Source: Citrobacter braakii
GTDB lineage: Bacteria > Pseudomonadota > Gammaproteobacteria > Enterobacterales > Enterobacteriaceae
NCBI RefSeq assembly: GCF_002075345.1
Contig: NZ_NAEW01000007.1
Coordinates: forward strand, 62,001 to 126,000
Length of the DNA stretch: 64,000 bases
Reading direction: 5' to 3'
Each line of letters starts with the position of its first letter. Within the stretch, counting starts at the first letter, position 1. Shown one piece after another: positions 50,013-64,000 of the stretch. The notes under the pieces were generated by a model, which saw only the letters and a program-made list of their open reading frames with translations, did not search any database and was not told the origin of the DNA. The position numbers and the translations under genes are program-made.

Positions 50013-51671
50013 ATGTCTCAATTCTTTTTTAACCAACGCACCCATCTCGTGAGCGACGTCATCGACGGGGCGATTATCGCCAGCCCATGGAATAACCTGG
50101 CGCGTCTGGAAAGCGATCCGGCCATTCGCATCGTGGTCCGTCGTGACCTTAATAAAAATAACGTAGCGGTCATTTCCGGCGGCGGTTCGGGACACGAACC
50201 CGCGCACGTTGGGTTTATCGGTAAAGGCATGCTAACCGCTGCGGTCTGCGGCGACGTTTTCGCCTCCCCGAGCGTGGATGCAGTACTGACCGCTATTCAG
50301 GCGGTGACCGGTGAGGCTGGCTGTTTGTTGATTGTGAAAAACTACACCGGTGACCGTCTTAATTTCGGTCTCGCCGCCGAGAAGGCGCGTCGCCTTGGCT
50401 ATAACGTTGAAATGCTGATTGTCGGCGACGACATCTCCCTGCCGGATAACAAACACCCACGTGGCATTGCGGGAACTATCCTGGTGCATAAAATCGCAGG
50501 CTATTTTGCCGAACGCGGCTATAACCTCGCCACCGTCCTGCGTGAAGCGCAGTACGCAGCCAGCAACACCTTTAGCCTGGGCGTAGCTCTTTCCAGCTGT
50601 CATTTGCCGCAAGAAACCGACGCAGCCCCTCGTCATCATCCGGGTCATGCGGAGCTGGGTATGGGCATTCACGGTGAACCAGGCGCATCGGTTATCGACA
50701 CCCAAAACAGTGCGCAAGTGGTGAACCTGATGGTGGATAAACTGCTGGCCGCCCTGCCTGAAACCGGTCGTCTGGCGGTGATGATTAATAACCTTGGCGG
50801 CGTTTCCGTGGCCGAAATGGCCATCATCACCCGCGAACTCGCCAGCAGCCCGCTGCACTCGCGTATCGACTGGCTAATTGGCCCGGCCTCGCTGGTCACT
50901 GCGCTGGATATGAAAGGCTTCTCACTGACGGCCATCGTGCTGGAAGAGAGCATCGAAAAAGCACTGCTCACCGAAGTGGAAACCAGCAACTGGCCGACGC
51001 CGGTCCCACCGCGTGAAATCACCTGTGTAGCGTCATCTCAGCGTAGCGCCCGCGTGGAATTCCAGCCTTCGGCAAACGCCCTGGTGGCCGGGATTGTGGA
51101 GCTGGTCACCGCAACCCTTTCCGATCTGGAGACTCATCTGAATGCGCTGGACGCCAAAGTCGGCGATGGCGATACCGGTTCGACCTTTGCCGCCGGCGCG
51201 CGTGAAATTGCCAGCCTGCTGCATCGCCAGCAGCTGCCGCTGGATAACCTTGCCACGCTGTTCGCGCTGATTGGCGAACGTCTGACCGTGGTGATGGGCG
51301 GTTCCAGCGGTGTGCTGATGTCAATCTTCTTTACCGCCGCCGGGCAGAAACTGGAACAGGGCGCTAACGTTGTCGAAGCGCTAAATACGGGGCTGGCGCA
51401 GATGAAGTTCTACGGCGGCGCAGACGAAGGCGATCGCACGATGATTGATGCGCTGCAACCGGCCCTGACTTCGCTGCTCACACAGCCGAAAAATCTGCAG
51501 GCCGCATTCGACGCCGCGCAAGCGGGAGCCGAACGAACCTGTTTGTCGAGCAAAGCCAATGCGGGTCGCGCATCGTATCTGAGCAGCGAAAGCCTGCTCG
51601 GAAACATGGACCCCGGCGCGCACGCCGTAGCGATGGTGTTTAAAGCGCTAGCGGAGAGTGAGCTGGGCTAA
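50013..51671 (+). CDS. dhaK: ATP-dependent dihydroxyacetone kinase DhaK
   Basis: Phosphorylates dihydroxyacetone to DHAP, sending it to glycolysis. 552 residues: an N-terminal K domain (1-330) with GGGSGHEPAH near 50 and the substrate-binding H220 (in GMGIHGEPG), which forms a hemiaminal bond with the substrate; and a C-terminal ATP-binding L domain with DAKVGDGDTGSTFAAG near 380 that holds the Mg-ATP aspartates. This is the single-chain ATP type, not the PTS type of E. coli. ATG 50013 follows GAGGAGCAGTT. Confidence 0.97.
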   Translation: MSQFFFNQRTHLVSDVIDGAIIASPWNNLARLESDPAIRIVVRRDLNKNNVAVISGGGSGHEPAHVGFIGKGMLTAAVCGDVFASPSVDAVLTAIQAVTGEAGCLLIVKNYTGDRLNFGLAAEKARRLGYNVEMLIVGDDISLPDNKHPRGIAGTILVHKIAGYFAERGYNLATVLREAQYAASNTFSLGVALSSCHLPQETDAAPRHHPGHAELGMGIHGEPGASVIDTQNSAQVVNLMVDKLLAALPETGRLAVMINNLGGVSVAEMAIITRELASSPLHSRIDWLIGPASLVTALDMKGFSLTAIVLEESIEKALLTEVETSNWPTPVPPREITCVASSQRSARVEFQPSANALVAGIVELVTATLSDLETHLNALDAKVGDGDTGSTFAAGAREIASLLHRQQLPLDNLATLFALIGERLTVVMGGSSGVLMSIFFTAAGQKLEQGANVVEALNTGLAQMKFYGGADEGDRTMIDALQPALTSLLTQPKNLQAAFDAAQAGAERTCLSSKANAGRASYLSSESLLGNMDPGAHAVAMVFKALAESELG

Positions 51672-51703
51672 GATGTAACAAGGAGCGCTTCTCAGGTATT
51701 TAC

Positions 51704-51731
51704 TGCCTGATGGCGCTTCGCTTATCAGGCA
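51704..51731. repeat. REP element between dhaK and the cfa paralogue
   Basis: TGCCTGATGGCGC...CGCTTATCAGGCA hairpin in a convergent gap. Confidence 0.78.
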
Positions 51732-51736
51732 GAACG

Positions 51737-52891
51737 TTAACGATAAACGCGGATCCCGCCCTCTACGCCGCGACTAAACAGCACCTGCCAAAGTTCAATA
51801 TCTCTGGCGCGGAAAGCCCCGGCGCAGGCGCATAAATAGTAGTTAAACATTCTTCTGAAGGTGGCGGAATAACGTGATGACAGCTCCGGCCATGCTTGAT
51901 TAAAGCGCTCGTGCCACGCCATCAGCGTTTTATCGTAATCGCTGCCAAAGTTATGCCAGTCTTCCATCACAAACCGTGATTCGCTGGCTTCGGCAATATG
52001 GGAGATCGCCGGTAAGCAGCCGTTCGGGAAAATGTATTTATTGATCCACGGATCGACGCTCATCCCTTTTTTATTGCTACCAATGGTATGTAGCAGGAAC
52101 AGTCCGTCCGGTTTTAAACAACGGTCGGCGATGCTGAAATAGGTGTCGTAGTTTTTTGGCCCGACATGTTCAAACATCCCCACGGAGACAATGCGATCGT
52201 AGTGTTTATCGAGGTCGCGATAATCCTGCAGCAGAATGTTAACGTCCAGTCCTTCACAGCGCTGCTGCGCCATTTTTTGCTGCTCTTTGGAAATGGTGAC
52301 GCCTTCCACCGCCACGCCATAATGACGCGCCGCATATTCCGCCAGCCCACCCCAGCCACAACCAATATCGAGTAAACGCATGCCCGGTTTAAGTTGTAGC
52401 TTCTCACAGATCATTTTTAATTTAGCATTTTGCGCATCGTCTAATGTGGTCGCATCTTTCCAGTAAGCGCAGGAATATTGCATATGCGGATCAAGCATCA
52501 GCGCAAAGAGATCGTTACCAATATCATAATGTTCTTTGCCGACAATCCACGCGCGGCTCCGCGACTGCAAATTAAACAGGCGTGCGCTGGCAATACGTAA
52601 AATATCTTTCAGGTTACCCGGCATCTGCTGGTCAAGTTTTGCTTTCAGGATTTTGCAGAACAGAATATCGAGCCGCTCGCAGTCCCACCAGCCTTCCATA
52701 TAGCTTTCGCCAAGCCCTAACGAGCCTTGTTGCAGTACCCGTTTAAAGAAACCGGCATGATGAAGTTGAATGTCCCAGGCACGGGTGCCATTAATCCTGA
52801 TATCCGCTTGCGAAAGCAGCTCTTTTCCCATTCGGGTCCAGTTATCATTTGTTTCATTGACGATGACAGCATCTGAACAAAGCGAGTTCAT
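51737..52891 (-). CDS. Cyclopropane-fatty-acyl-phospholipid synthase, second-locus paralogue
   Basis: SAM-dependent transfer of a methylene to unsaturated acyl chains in membrane phospholipids. 384 residues, clearly homologous to E. coli Cfa over its length. It has WIVGKEHYDIGNDLF near 120, MQYSCAYWKD near 140, SAM motif LLDIGCGWGGLAEY near 170, VGMFEHVGPKNY near 240 with the catalytic Glu/His, and a C-terminal YYLCACAGAFRARDIELWQV. The position is not that of housekeeping cfa, so it is probably a paralogue; the chromosomal cfa is outside the window. Divergent from an AraC-type gene that may control it. Confidence 0.88.
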   Translation of the reverse strand: MNSLCSDAVIVNETNDNWTRMGKELLSQADIRINGTRAWDIQLHHAGFFKRVLQQGSLGLGESYMEGWWDCERLDILFCKILKAKLDQQMPGNLKDILRIASARLFNLQSRSRAWIVGKEHYDIGNDLFALMLDPHMQYSCAYWKDATTLDDAQNAKLKMICEKLQLKPGMRLLDIGCGWGGLAEYAARHYGVAVEGVTISKEQQKMAQQRCEGLDVNILLQDYRDLDKHYDRIVSVGMFEHVGPKNYDTYFSIADRCLKPDGLFLLHTIGSNKKGMSVDPWINKYIFPNGCLPAISHIAEASESRFVMEDWHNFGSDYDKTLMAWHERFNQAWPELSSRYSATFRRMFNYYLCACAGAFRARDIELWQVLFSRGVEGGIRVYR

Positions 52892-52958
52892 GGTATTTAC
52901 CAAAGGTGGGCTAAAAATTCTTACGCAAGATTATTATGGAAAAAAGAGTGTATGTATT

Positions 52959-53807
52959 ATGATCCGCGGACAAGATCTATCGAGCAGCGGACACACCATC
53001 GGGAGCATTGACGATCTATTTATGGAAACTCTCGTGCAAAAACAGTGGAACTCCTTCCCGGATAACTCCATGACGGAACTGCCGCAGGATGTTTACTTTC
53101 GCTCTTATGTCCTGGAAGCCAATCATCATGTTCCACAGCATTCACACTCTTTTATGCAGTTTCATTTCGCCCGCAAAGGCAGTATGCGTATTGATGTTGC
53201 CGGCAAGTGCTGGATAATCCCGGCGCATTATGGCATCTGGATCCCGAATAATACGGAGCATGCGGTTTGGGCATTGGATGATGTGTATTTAGAGAATCTG
53301 GATATTAAACCGAGCTTTCTTGAAGAGAGCATCAATGAATGTAAAGTGGTGGCTATCAGTGATTTCGCCAGAGAGTTTATTCATTACGCCACGAATTTAA
53401 TTTCGGGCCATTATGATAGCCAGTCAAAAGAGGGCAAGCTGGTTAGCGTCCTGGTCGACATTATTCTGCAGCTTCCGGAAGTCGCTTTTGTATTACCCTG
53501 GCCGCAGGATCGCGAATTAACCAAAGTTTGCCGAACAATACAAGAATCCCCGGCGCTGGAGCATTCGGTTGAATACTGGGCGCAGCATCTGGGTATGTCT
53601 GCCCGTACCTTTTCACGCCATTTCAAAAAAGAAACCGGATTGCCTTTCAGCGTCTGGAAGCAAAAAATGCGTATTCTGGAATCCGTATTAATGCTGAAGA
53701 AAAATAAAAGCGTGACCGCCGTGGCGCTCGACGTAGGGTATTCAAGCACCGCGGCATTTAGCTACGCATTCCGCCAGGCGTTTGGCGTTCCGCCATCTAA
53801 TTACTGA
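52959..53807 (+). CDS. AraC-family transcriptional regulator
   Basis: 282 residues from ATG 52959 (weak ribosome site; start uncertain). N-terminal cupin-like sensing domain (HHVPQHSHSFMQFHFARKG with His residues, PAHYGIWIPNNTEHAVW) and C-terminal pair of helix-turn-helices (SVEYWAQHLGMSARTFSRHFKKETG, then VTAVALDVGYSSTAAFSYAFRQAFG). No ligand can be assigned. Only 67 bp separate it from the divergent cfa paralogue, so that gene is the likely target. Confidence 0.85.
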   Translation: MIRGQDLSSSGHTIGSIDDLFMETLVQKQWNSFPDNSMTELPQDVYFRSYVLEANHHVPQHSHSFMQFHFARKGSMRIDVAGKCWIIPAHYGIWIPNNTEHAVWALDDVYLENLDIKPSFLEESINECKVVAISDFAREFIHYATNLISGHYDSQSKEGKLVSVLVDIILQLPEVAFVLPWPQDRELTKVCRTIQESPALEHSVEYWAQHLGMSARTFSRHFKKETGLPFSVWKQKMRILESVLMLKKNKSVTAVALDVGYSSTAAFSYAFRQAFGVPPSNY

Positions 53808-54581
53808 TTAACGACGCTGATGCCAGTAAGCCGCTGCGCGAACAAGTTGCTGATCGAACGCCTCGCTTTCAAAGCGAGCACTCAGGTTTTTGACCACCTT
53901 ACCTTCGCCGGTAATCCAGATGTAATAATCATCTGCAGGCACGCTTAGCTGCGATAAGTGTTCATTCACCGCCTGTTCGTCATGGCCGATAAACCACTGA
54001 ATAGTAAATCCGTCGAGATGGGCAAAATAGTCCTGGTACGCGGCATCCTGCACGCTTACCAGCGCCGTGACGTTCGGACGTACCGCTAAACGGCTGAGCG
54101 ACTCCAGGCGTCGGCGCAGCGCAGGCATTCCCGATTCATCACACACGTAAACCTGATACGCATAGTCCTCTGGCACCACCAAAGAACCGCGCGGTCCGCC
54201 TACCGTCAGCTTGTCACCCTCGCGGGCATTCATCGCCCACGTACTTGCCACGCCACCGTCATGAATATAGAAATCCAGTGCCAGCTCATGGCGTGCTTCA
54301 TCATACAACGGCGTGTAATCACGGGATATCGGACGCACGCCGTCAGCCCAGACAATACCTTCATCGGTGACAACCGGCGGCACAAAGTGGCTGCCCGGTT
54401 CAGGGAAAAAGACCTTGGTATGGTCGTCAAAGCCGTGTGAGCTAAAACCATCCAGAGCGTCACCGCCCAGTACAATGCGCTGAAAGCCCGCGCTAATACG
54501 TTCTACGCGCAGGACGGTAAGTTCCCGAAAACGCAGTTCATTGCGAACGCGCTGCGGGTAGCGTGAGGTGTTTTTTGTCAT
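53808..54581 (-). CDS. nfeF: Ferric-chelate reductase / siderophore-interacting flavoprotein NfeF (YqjH)
   Basis: 257-residue FAD-binding reductase that releases iron from siderophores such as ferric enterobactin using NADPH. SIP family: FAD-binding barrel with RVERISAGFQRIVLGGDAL and RDYTPLYD near 95, DFYIHDGGVASTWA near 115, then a NAD(P)-binding part ending KNLSARFESEAFDQQLVRAAAYW. ATG 54581 matches orthologues; the frame upstream runs into the promoter. Divergent from nfeR, with a Fur-box-like site and NfeR-type palindromes between. Confidence 0.93.
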   Translation of the reverse strand: MTKNTSRYPQRVRNELRFRELTVLRVERISAGFQRIVLGGDALDGFSSHGFDDHTKVFFPEPGSHFVPPVVTDEGIVWADGVRPISRDYTPLYDEARHELALDFYIHDGGVASTWAMNAREGDKLTVGGPRGSLVVPEDYAYQVYVCDESGMPALRRRLESLSRLAVRPNVTALVSVQDAAYQDYFAHLDGFTIQWFIGHDEQAVNEHLSQLSVPADDYYIWITGEGKVVKNLSARFESEAFDQQLVRAAAYWHQRR

Positions 54582-54603
54582 TTTTTCGCCTTCGGAAAGA
54601 TAA

Positions 54604-54648
54604 TACGATATATCTAAATTAATTTTTAAATGATAATGATTGCTAATC
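54604..54648. promoter_or_regulatory. NfeR-type palindrome and Fur-box-like site at nfeF
   Basis: TACGATATATCTAA (54604-54617) matches 12 of 14 bases of the perfect palindrome before nfeR. TGATAATGATTGCTA (54631-54645) agrees at 12 of 15 positions with the 7-1-7 Fur consensus. This suggests nfeF repression by both the nickel-responsive NfeR and Fur, as reported in E. coli. Confidence 0.6.
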
Positions 54649-54787
54649 AGAAAGATTGCAAGCACTTTTTTGATATAGTCGACTTCTGATTAACCGGCTA
54701 AAACAACCTCTTTAAAACAGATAAAAATCATAAAGTTAAATAAAAAATATTTTATAGCCTTGCGCAAAAATGATATTTAGATATAAA

Positions 54788-54801
54788 TTAGATATATCTA
54801 A
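54788..54801. promoter_or_regulatory. Perfect 14-bp palindrome before nfeR
   Basis: TTAGATATATCTAA, 19 bp upstream of the nfeR start, inside a longer AT-rich run with a half-related ATTTAGATATAAAT just before. Probable autoregulatory NfeR operator. Confidence 0.6.
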
Positions 54802-54820
54802 AACACATCAGGAGACGATG

Positions 54821-55492
54821 ATGCAAAACCATCATGAAGGTTGCTGCAAGCATACAGAGCACCAACACGAAGGCTGCTGCAAGGGTGAAGGACATCACCA
54901 CGAAGGCCGCCACAACGAACACCATGCCGGTTGCTGCAAAGGTGAAGAACATCGCCATGAAGGCTGCAACAAAGAACATCACCACGAACAGGGTTGTGGA
55001 CACCGCCACGGTCGCGGCGGCGGTCGTCGCCAGCGCTTCTTCGGTCACGGAGAATTACGCCTGGTCATTCTGGATATCCTGACCCGCGACGCCAGCCACG
55101 GCTATGAGCTGATTAAAGCGATTGAAACCCTGACTCAGGGCAACTATACCCCGAGCCCGGGCGTCGTCTATCCGACGCTGGATTTCTTGCAGGATCAAGA
55201 GCTGATCACCATCAGCGACGAGGAAGGCGGGCGTAAACAGATTGCGATCACAACCCAGGGCCAGCAGTGGCTGGATGAAAACCGTGAGCATCTGGAACAT
55301 ATCCACGAACGTATTAAAGCCCGCTGCGTGGGTTTTGAATTACGCAAGAACCCGCAGATGAAACGCGCGCTGGAGAACTTCAAAGCCGTGCTGGACCTGC
55401 GGGTCAATCATGGTGATACCAGCGATGCGCAGATCAAAAAAATCATCGGTATTATCGATCGCGCTGCGCTGGATATTACTCAACTGGATTAA
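54821..55492 (+). CDS. nfeR: PadR-family nickel-responsive repressor NfeR (YqjI)
   Basis: 223 residues. The first 70 are an unusual His/Cys-rich metal region in which EGCCK recurs about three times with HHEG and HEGC units. The remainder is a PadR winged-helix domain (GELRLVILDILTRDASHGYELIKAIE) and dimerisation helices. In E. coli, metal binding to the tail relieves repression of nfeF. ATG 54821 is preferred over ATG 54818 by ribosome-site spacing. A strong terminator follows. Confidence 0.93.
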   Translation: MQNHHEGCCKHTEHQHEGCCKGEGHHHEGRHNEHHAGCCKGEEHRHEGCNKEHHHEQGCGHRHGRGGGRRQRFFGHGELRLVILDILTRDASHGYELIKAIETLTQGNYTPSPGVVYPTLDFLQDQELITISDEEGGRKQIAITTQGQQWLDENREHLEHIHERIKARCVGFELRKNPQMKRALENFKAVLDLRVNHGDTSDAQIKKIIGIIDRAALDITQLD

Positions 55493-55503
55493 TCTACAGA
55501 GCA

Positions 55504-55536
55504 GGCGGAACGCGTTCACCCTGCGTTCCGCCTTTA
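55504..55536. terminator. Terminator between nfeR and aer
   Basis: GGCGGAACGC (55504-55513) pairs with GCGTTCCGCC (55523-55532), followed by TTTAT on the nfeR side. Confidence 0.85.
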
Positions 55537-55545
55537 TCGTTAATA

Positions 55546-57066
55546 TTAATGCAGCACCGTAACCGCATCTTCCAGACGACCAGCGCGATGTTTCACCATC
55601 GCGGAAATCTGGGCGCTCTCTTCAACCAGTTCGGCATTTTTCTGCGTAATGTTGCTTAATTCATTCACTGCGCGAGTCAGGCTCGAAAGACCATCTGACT
55701 GTTCCAGCGTTGAGTGACTGATTTGGGCGATCAACTGCGTCACGTTTTGCACCTGTGCCACAATATCATCCATCGTGCGCCCTGCGGCGTGAACCTGGTC
55801 AGATCCGGACTGCACCTTATCGGCGCTGGCATCAATCAGCTTGCGGATATCATTGGCTGCACTGGCGCTGCGGCTGGCAAGATGACGCACTTCTCCCGCC
55901 ACCACGGCGAACCCTTTCCCCTGCTCACCCGCCCGTGCGGCTTCAACAGCGGCGTTCAGGGCCAGAATATTAGTCTGGAAAGCAATATCGTTAATCAGCG
56001 TGGTAATGGTGCCGATCCGCTGGGTGCTGTTGGCGATATCGTCCATAGTTTTGATGACGGTATCCATCGCCTCGCCGCCGTGCGTCGCCGCGCTGCTGGC
56101 TGCAATGGAGAGCTTGTCGGCCGCGGCGGCGGTCTCTGAGTTTTGCTTCACCGATGCCGCCATCTGATTCATGGTGGTCACCGTTTCCTGCACGTTCTCT
56201 ACGGTCTGCTGCGTATGCTTGTTTAAATCATCGCTGCCTTTCGCCAGCGTTTCGCTGTCGCTGCGCACACAGCTCACCTGACTGGAGACATCATGGATGA
56301 GCCAACGGCACATTAGCCCCAGTTGCCCAACCGCTCGCAGCATCAGGCCCAGTTCATCACTGCGGTTAAGATGCGACACGCTGTTTCGTTCACCGGTCGC
56401 CACTTTTAGCGCCTGACGAGCGACATTCTCAATAGGACGCACAATCTGCCATTCGAAAATAGCCGTTCCCAGCATCATCACCAGCGCGCTTATCAGCAGT
56501 AACGGCCATTCGGCGCCCATTTGCTGCAATGCGGCCGCCAGTACGATAAACATAATTGCCATTACGCTGCGCACTCGCCAGCGAATCGGCAGCGCCGGGA
56601 GTTTACCCAGCCAGCCTTTGCGTACCACCAGTCCTTTATGGATACGTCGGTTGCAACGCCCTTCATTCAGCGCTTTATATAAAGGCTCTACCGCCGCAAT
56701 CTCCTCGTCAGTGGCCCGGGTACGAATCGACATATATCCGGTGACACGACCTTCCCGCACCATCGGCACCGCATTGGCCCTTACCCAGTAGTGATCGCCA
56801 TTCTTACGCCGGTTTTTCACAATCCCGCTCCATGGCTCGCCCTGTTTCAGGGTGTACCACATATCCGCAAACGCCGCTTTTGGCATATCCGGATGACGAA
56901 CCAGATTGTGCGGCTTATCGAGCAATTCATTCAGTTGATAGCCACTGACCTGGACAAAGGTATCGTTCGCGTGGGTGATATAGCTTTGTAAATCGGTGGT
57001 CGACATGAGGGTGATATCATCATCCAGCGGTGTATTTTGCTGACTAACGTAGGGATGAGAAGACAT
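55546..57066 (-). CDS. aer: Aerotaxis/redox receptor Aer
   Basis: Senses cellular redox state through FAD and signals through CheW/CheA. N-terminal PAS domain (about 20-120; [34 protein letters not shown]), hydrophobic membrane anchor near 165-205, HAMP region near 206-260, then the methyl-accepting signalling domain with the highly conserved tip [31 protein letters not shown] near 380-410 (given in parts). 506 residues as in E. coli. A flagellar-type promoter lies about 50 bp upstream. Confidence 0.96.
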   Translation of the reverse strand: MSSHPYVSQQNTPLDDDITLMSTTDLQSYITHANDTFVQVSGYQLNELLDKPHNLVRHPDMPKAAFADMWYTLKQGEPWSGIVKNRRKNGDHYWVRANAVPMVREGRVTGYMSIRTRATDEEIAAVEPLYKALNEGRCNRRIHKGLVVRKGWLGKLPALPIRWRVRSVMAIMFIVLAAALQQMGAEWPLLLISALVMMLGTAIFEWQIVRPIENVARQALKVATGERNSVSHLNRSDELGLMLRAVGQLGLMCRWLIHDVSSQVSCVRSDSETLAKGSDDLNKHTQQTVENVQETVTTMNQMAASVKQNSETAAAADKLSIAASSAATHGGEAMDTVIKTMDDIANSTQRIGTITTLINDIAFQTNILALNAAVEAARAGEQGKGFAVVAGEVRHLASRSASAANDIRKLIDASADKVQSGSDQVHAAGRTMDDIVAQVQNVTQLIAQISHSTLEQSDGLSSLTRAVNELSNITQKNAELVEESAQISAMVKHRAGRLEDAVTVLH

Positions 57067-57116
57067 GATTGCGTCCTGTGCAGGTTATCTGGTTGTTAAC
57101 TCTTTCGGCTTATGTT

Positions 57117-57143
57117 ATTTCGGCGATAATTTTTTTATCTTTA
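57117..57143 (-). promoter_or_regulatory. FliA (sigma 28) promoter of aer
   Basis: On the minus strand TAAAGATA, 11 bp, GCCGAAAT. The consensus is TAAAGTTT-N11-GCCGATAA; each box matches 6 of 8 with exact spacing. Aer is a class III flagellar regulon gene in E. coli. Confidence 0.7.
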
Positions 57144-57260
57144 GTTGTTAAATTTGATTTAGATCGCAATTTGCGATTAAACCTCAAAATCTGTACGCAT
57201 TCTAATCCATTGATTTAAAATACTTTCATTCAGTAACTATTCAACTGCACTTCTACCAAC

Positions 57261-57307
57261 GCACCGTCACAGTGCAAACATTGCTCACTTTTAGCGCAGA
57301 AAAGTGC
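57261..57307. promoter_or_regulatory. Candidate NtrC enhancer sites upstream of patA
   Basis: GCACCGTCACAGTGC (57261-57275) fits GCAC-N7-GTGC. A second weaker site GCGCAGAAAAGTGC is at 57294-57307. The start-to-start distance of 33 bp is about three helical turns. They lie roughly 130-175 bp before the sigma-54 promoter. The remaining 57067-57496 gap holds only regulatory sequence. Confidence 0.6.
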
Positions 57308-57385
57308 TTTTCCGATCTGTTTTCGCGGTCTTAACCTGGGCAAAATGCCAGCAAATGTTAAACATTAGAATTAAATGTTGCGTGA

Positions 57386-58876
<1,491 letters not shown>

Positions 58877-58879
58877 TAC

Positions 58880-58956
58880 ATGTCGGATGGCGCTGCGCAT
58901 CTCAGGCTTACGGGATCAAATGTAGGTCGGATAAAAGCGTAGCCGCCATCCGGCAA
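58880..58956. repeat. BIME between patA and ygjH
   Basis: GTCGGATGGCGCTGCGCATC...CTTACGGG and TGTAGGTCGGATAAAAGCGTAGCCGCCATCCGGCA, two REP units in opposite orientation in a convergent gap. Confidence 0.82.
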
Positions 58957-58966
58957 TTAGCACAAC

Positions 58967-59359
<393 letters not shown>

Positions 59360-59490
59360 TCAAAAGCGGGAAAATGACGTAGTCATCACACTCTGAAAGC
59401 CCAGTTTTACCCCAGGCATGTCAATTAAACGTACTTTTTTTACTGAAAACAGATGAATAGATAAGCACTTCATTTACAATGCGCAGGTAA

Positions 59491-60492
<1,002 letters not shown>

Positions 60493-60608
60493 AATCCCCA
60501 GTAAACACGCCCGGTTTCTTCAGATGCCGGGCGCGCATTGTCATGCATTATTTTCTGCGCCCCATTATTTTCGTGATCCAGTTAAAGTAAATCACCTCAC
60601 TCGCTATA

Positions 60609-64000
<3,392 letters not shown>

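Overview
The window looks like chromosomal DNA of an enterobacterium of the Citrobacter freundii type. The backbone gene order and protein sequences follow the E. coli/Salmonella cpdA-tolC to ebg region. The dha gene set and its layout match the glycerol-fermentation regulon described from C. freundii. REP/BIME repeats, one ERIC element and enterobacterial promoter types are present. No gene appears broken. I saw no phage, insertion sequence, integrase or CRISPR array. The species assignment rests on recalled protein similarity and gene order, not on a search.

Layout. 1-7187: cpdA (cut by the window edge), yqiB and nudF on the minus strand, then tolC-ygiB-ygiC, ygiD, zupT and a small membrane-protein gene. 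7216-10765: an AT-rich leader followed by assT-dsbL-dsbI, a periplasmic arylsulfate sulfotransferase with its own disulfide-bond pair. 10849-22705: ribB with an FMN riboswitch, ubiK, glgS, hldE-glnE, ygiF, ygiM, cca, uppP, folB, plsY. 22737-26913: ttdR and the L-tartrate fermentation genes ttdA-ttdB-ttdT. 27037-31966: a complete urease operon, ureDABCEFG. 32015-38227: tsaD, the macromolecular synthesis operon rpsU-dnaG-rpoD, mug and the tRNA gene ileX. 38498-51671: a small conserved gene and the dha regulon. 51737-53807: a second cyclopropane fatty acid synthase gene facing away from an AraC-type regulator gene. 53808-64000: nfeF/nfeR, aer, patA, ygjH, ebgR, ebgA and the start of ebgC.

How the genes work together. 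The dha block encodes anaerobic glycerol disproportionation. DhaD oxidises glycerol to dihydroxyacetone and DhaK phosphorylates it. The B12-dependent dehydratase DhaBCE makes 3-hydroxypropionaldehyde and DhaT reduces it to 1,3-propanediol. DhaF/DhaG reactivate the dehydratase, OrfW supplies adenosylcobalamin, and DhaR controls the regulon. Against the remembered E. coli K-12 order, the assT block, the urease block and the block from 38498 to 53807 are insertions at three separate points, while yqiJ/yqiK are missing between glgS and hldE.

The most interesting structure found is a 15-bp palindrome family (GTTYCANNNYGRAAC). It occurs as pairs 31-32 bp apart in all three promoter regions of the dha regulon and is a good candidate for the DhaR operator. 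Other notable points are a probable CTG start for ureD, an ERIC element inside the rpsU-dnaG-rpoD operon, a REP element that supplies the last codons of ttdR, and an EbgR-like operator in the ygjH-ebgR gap.
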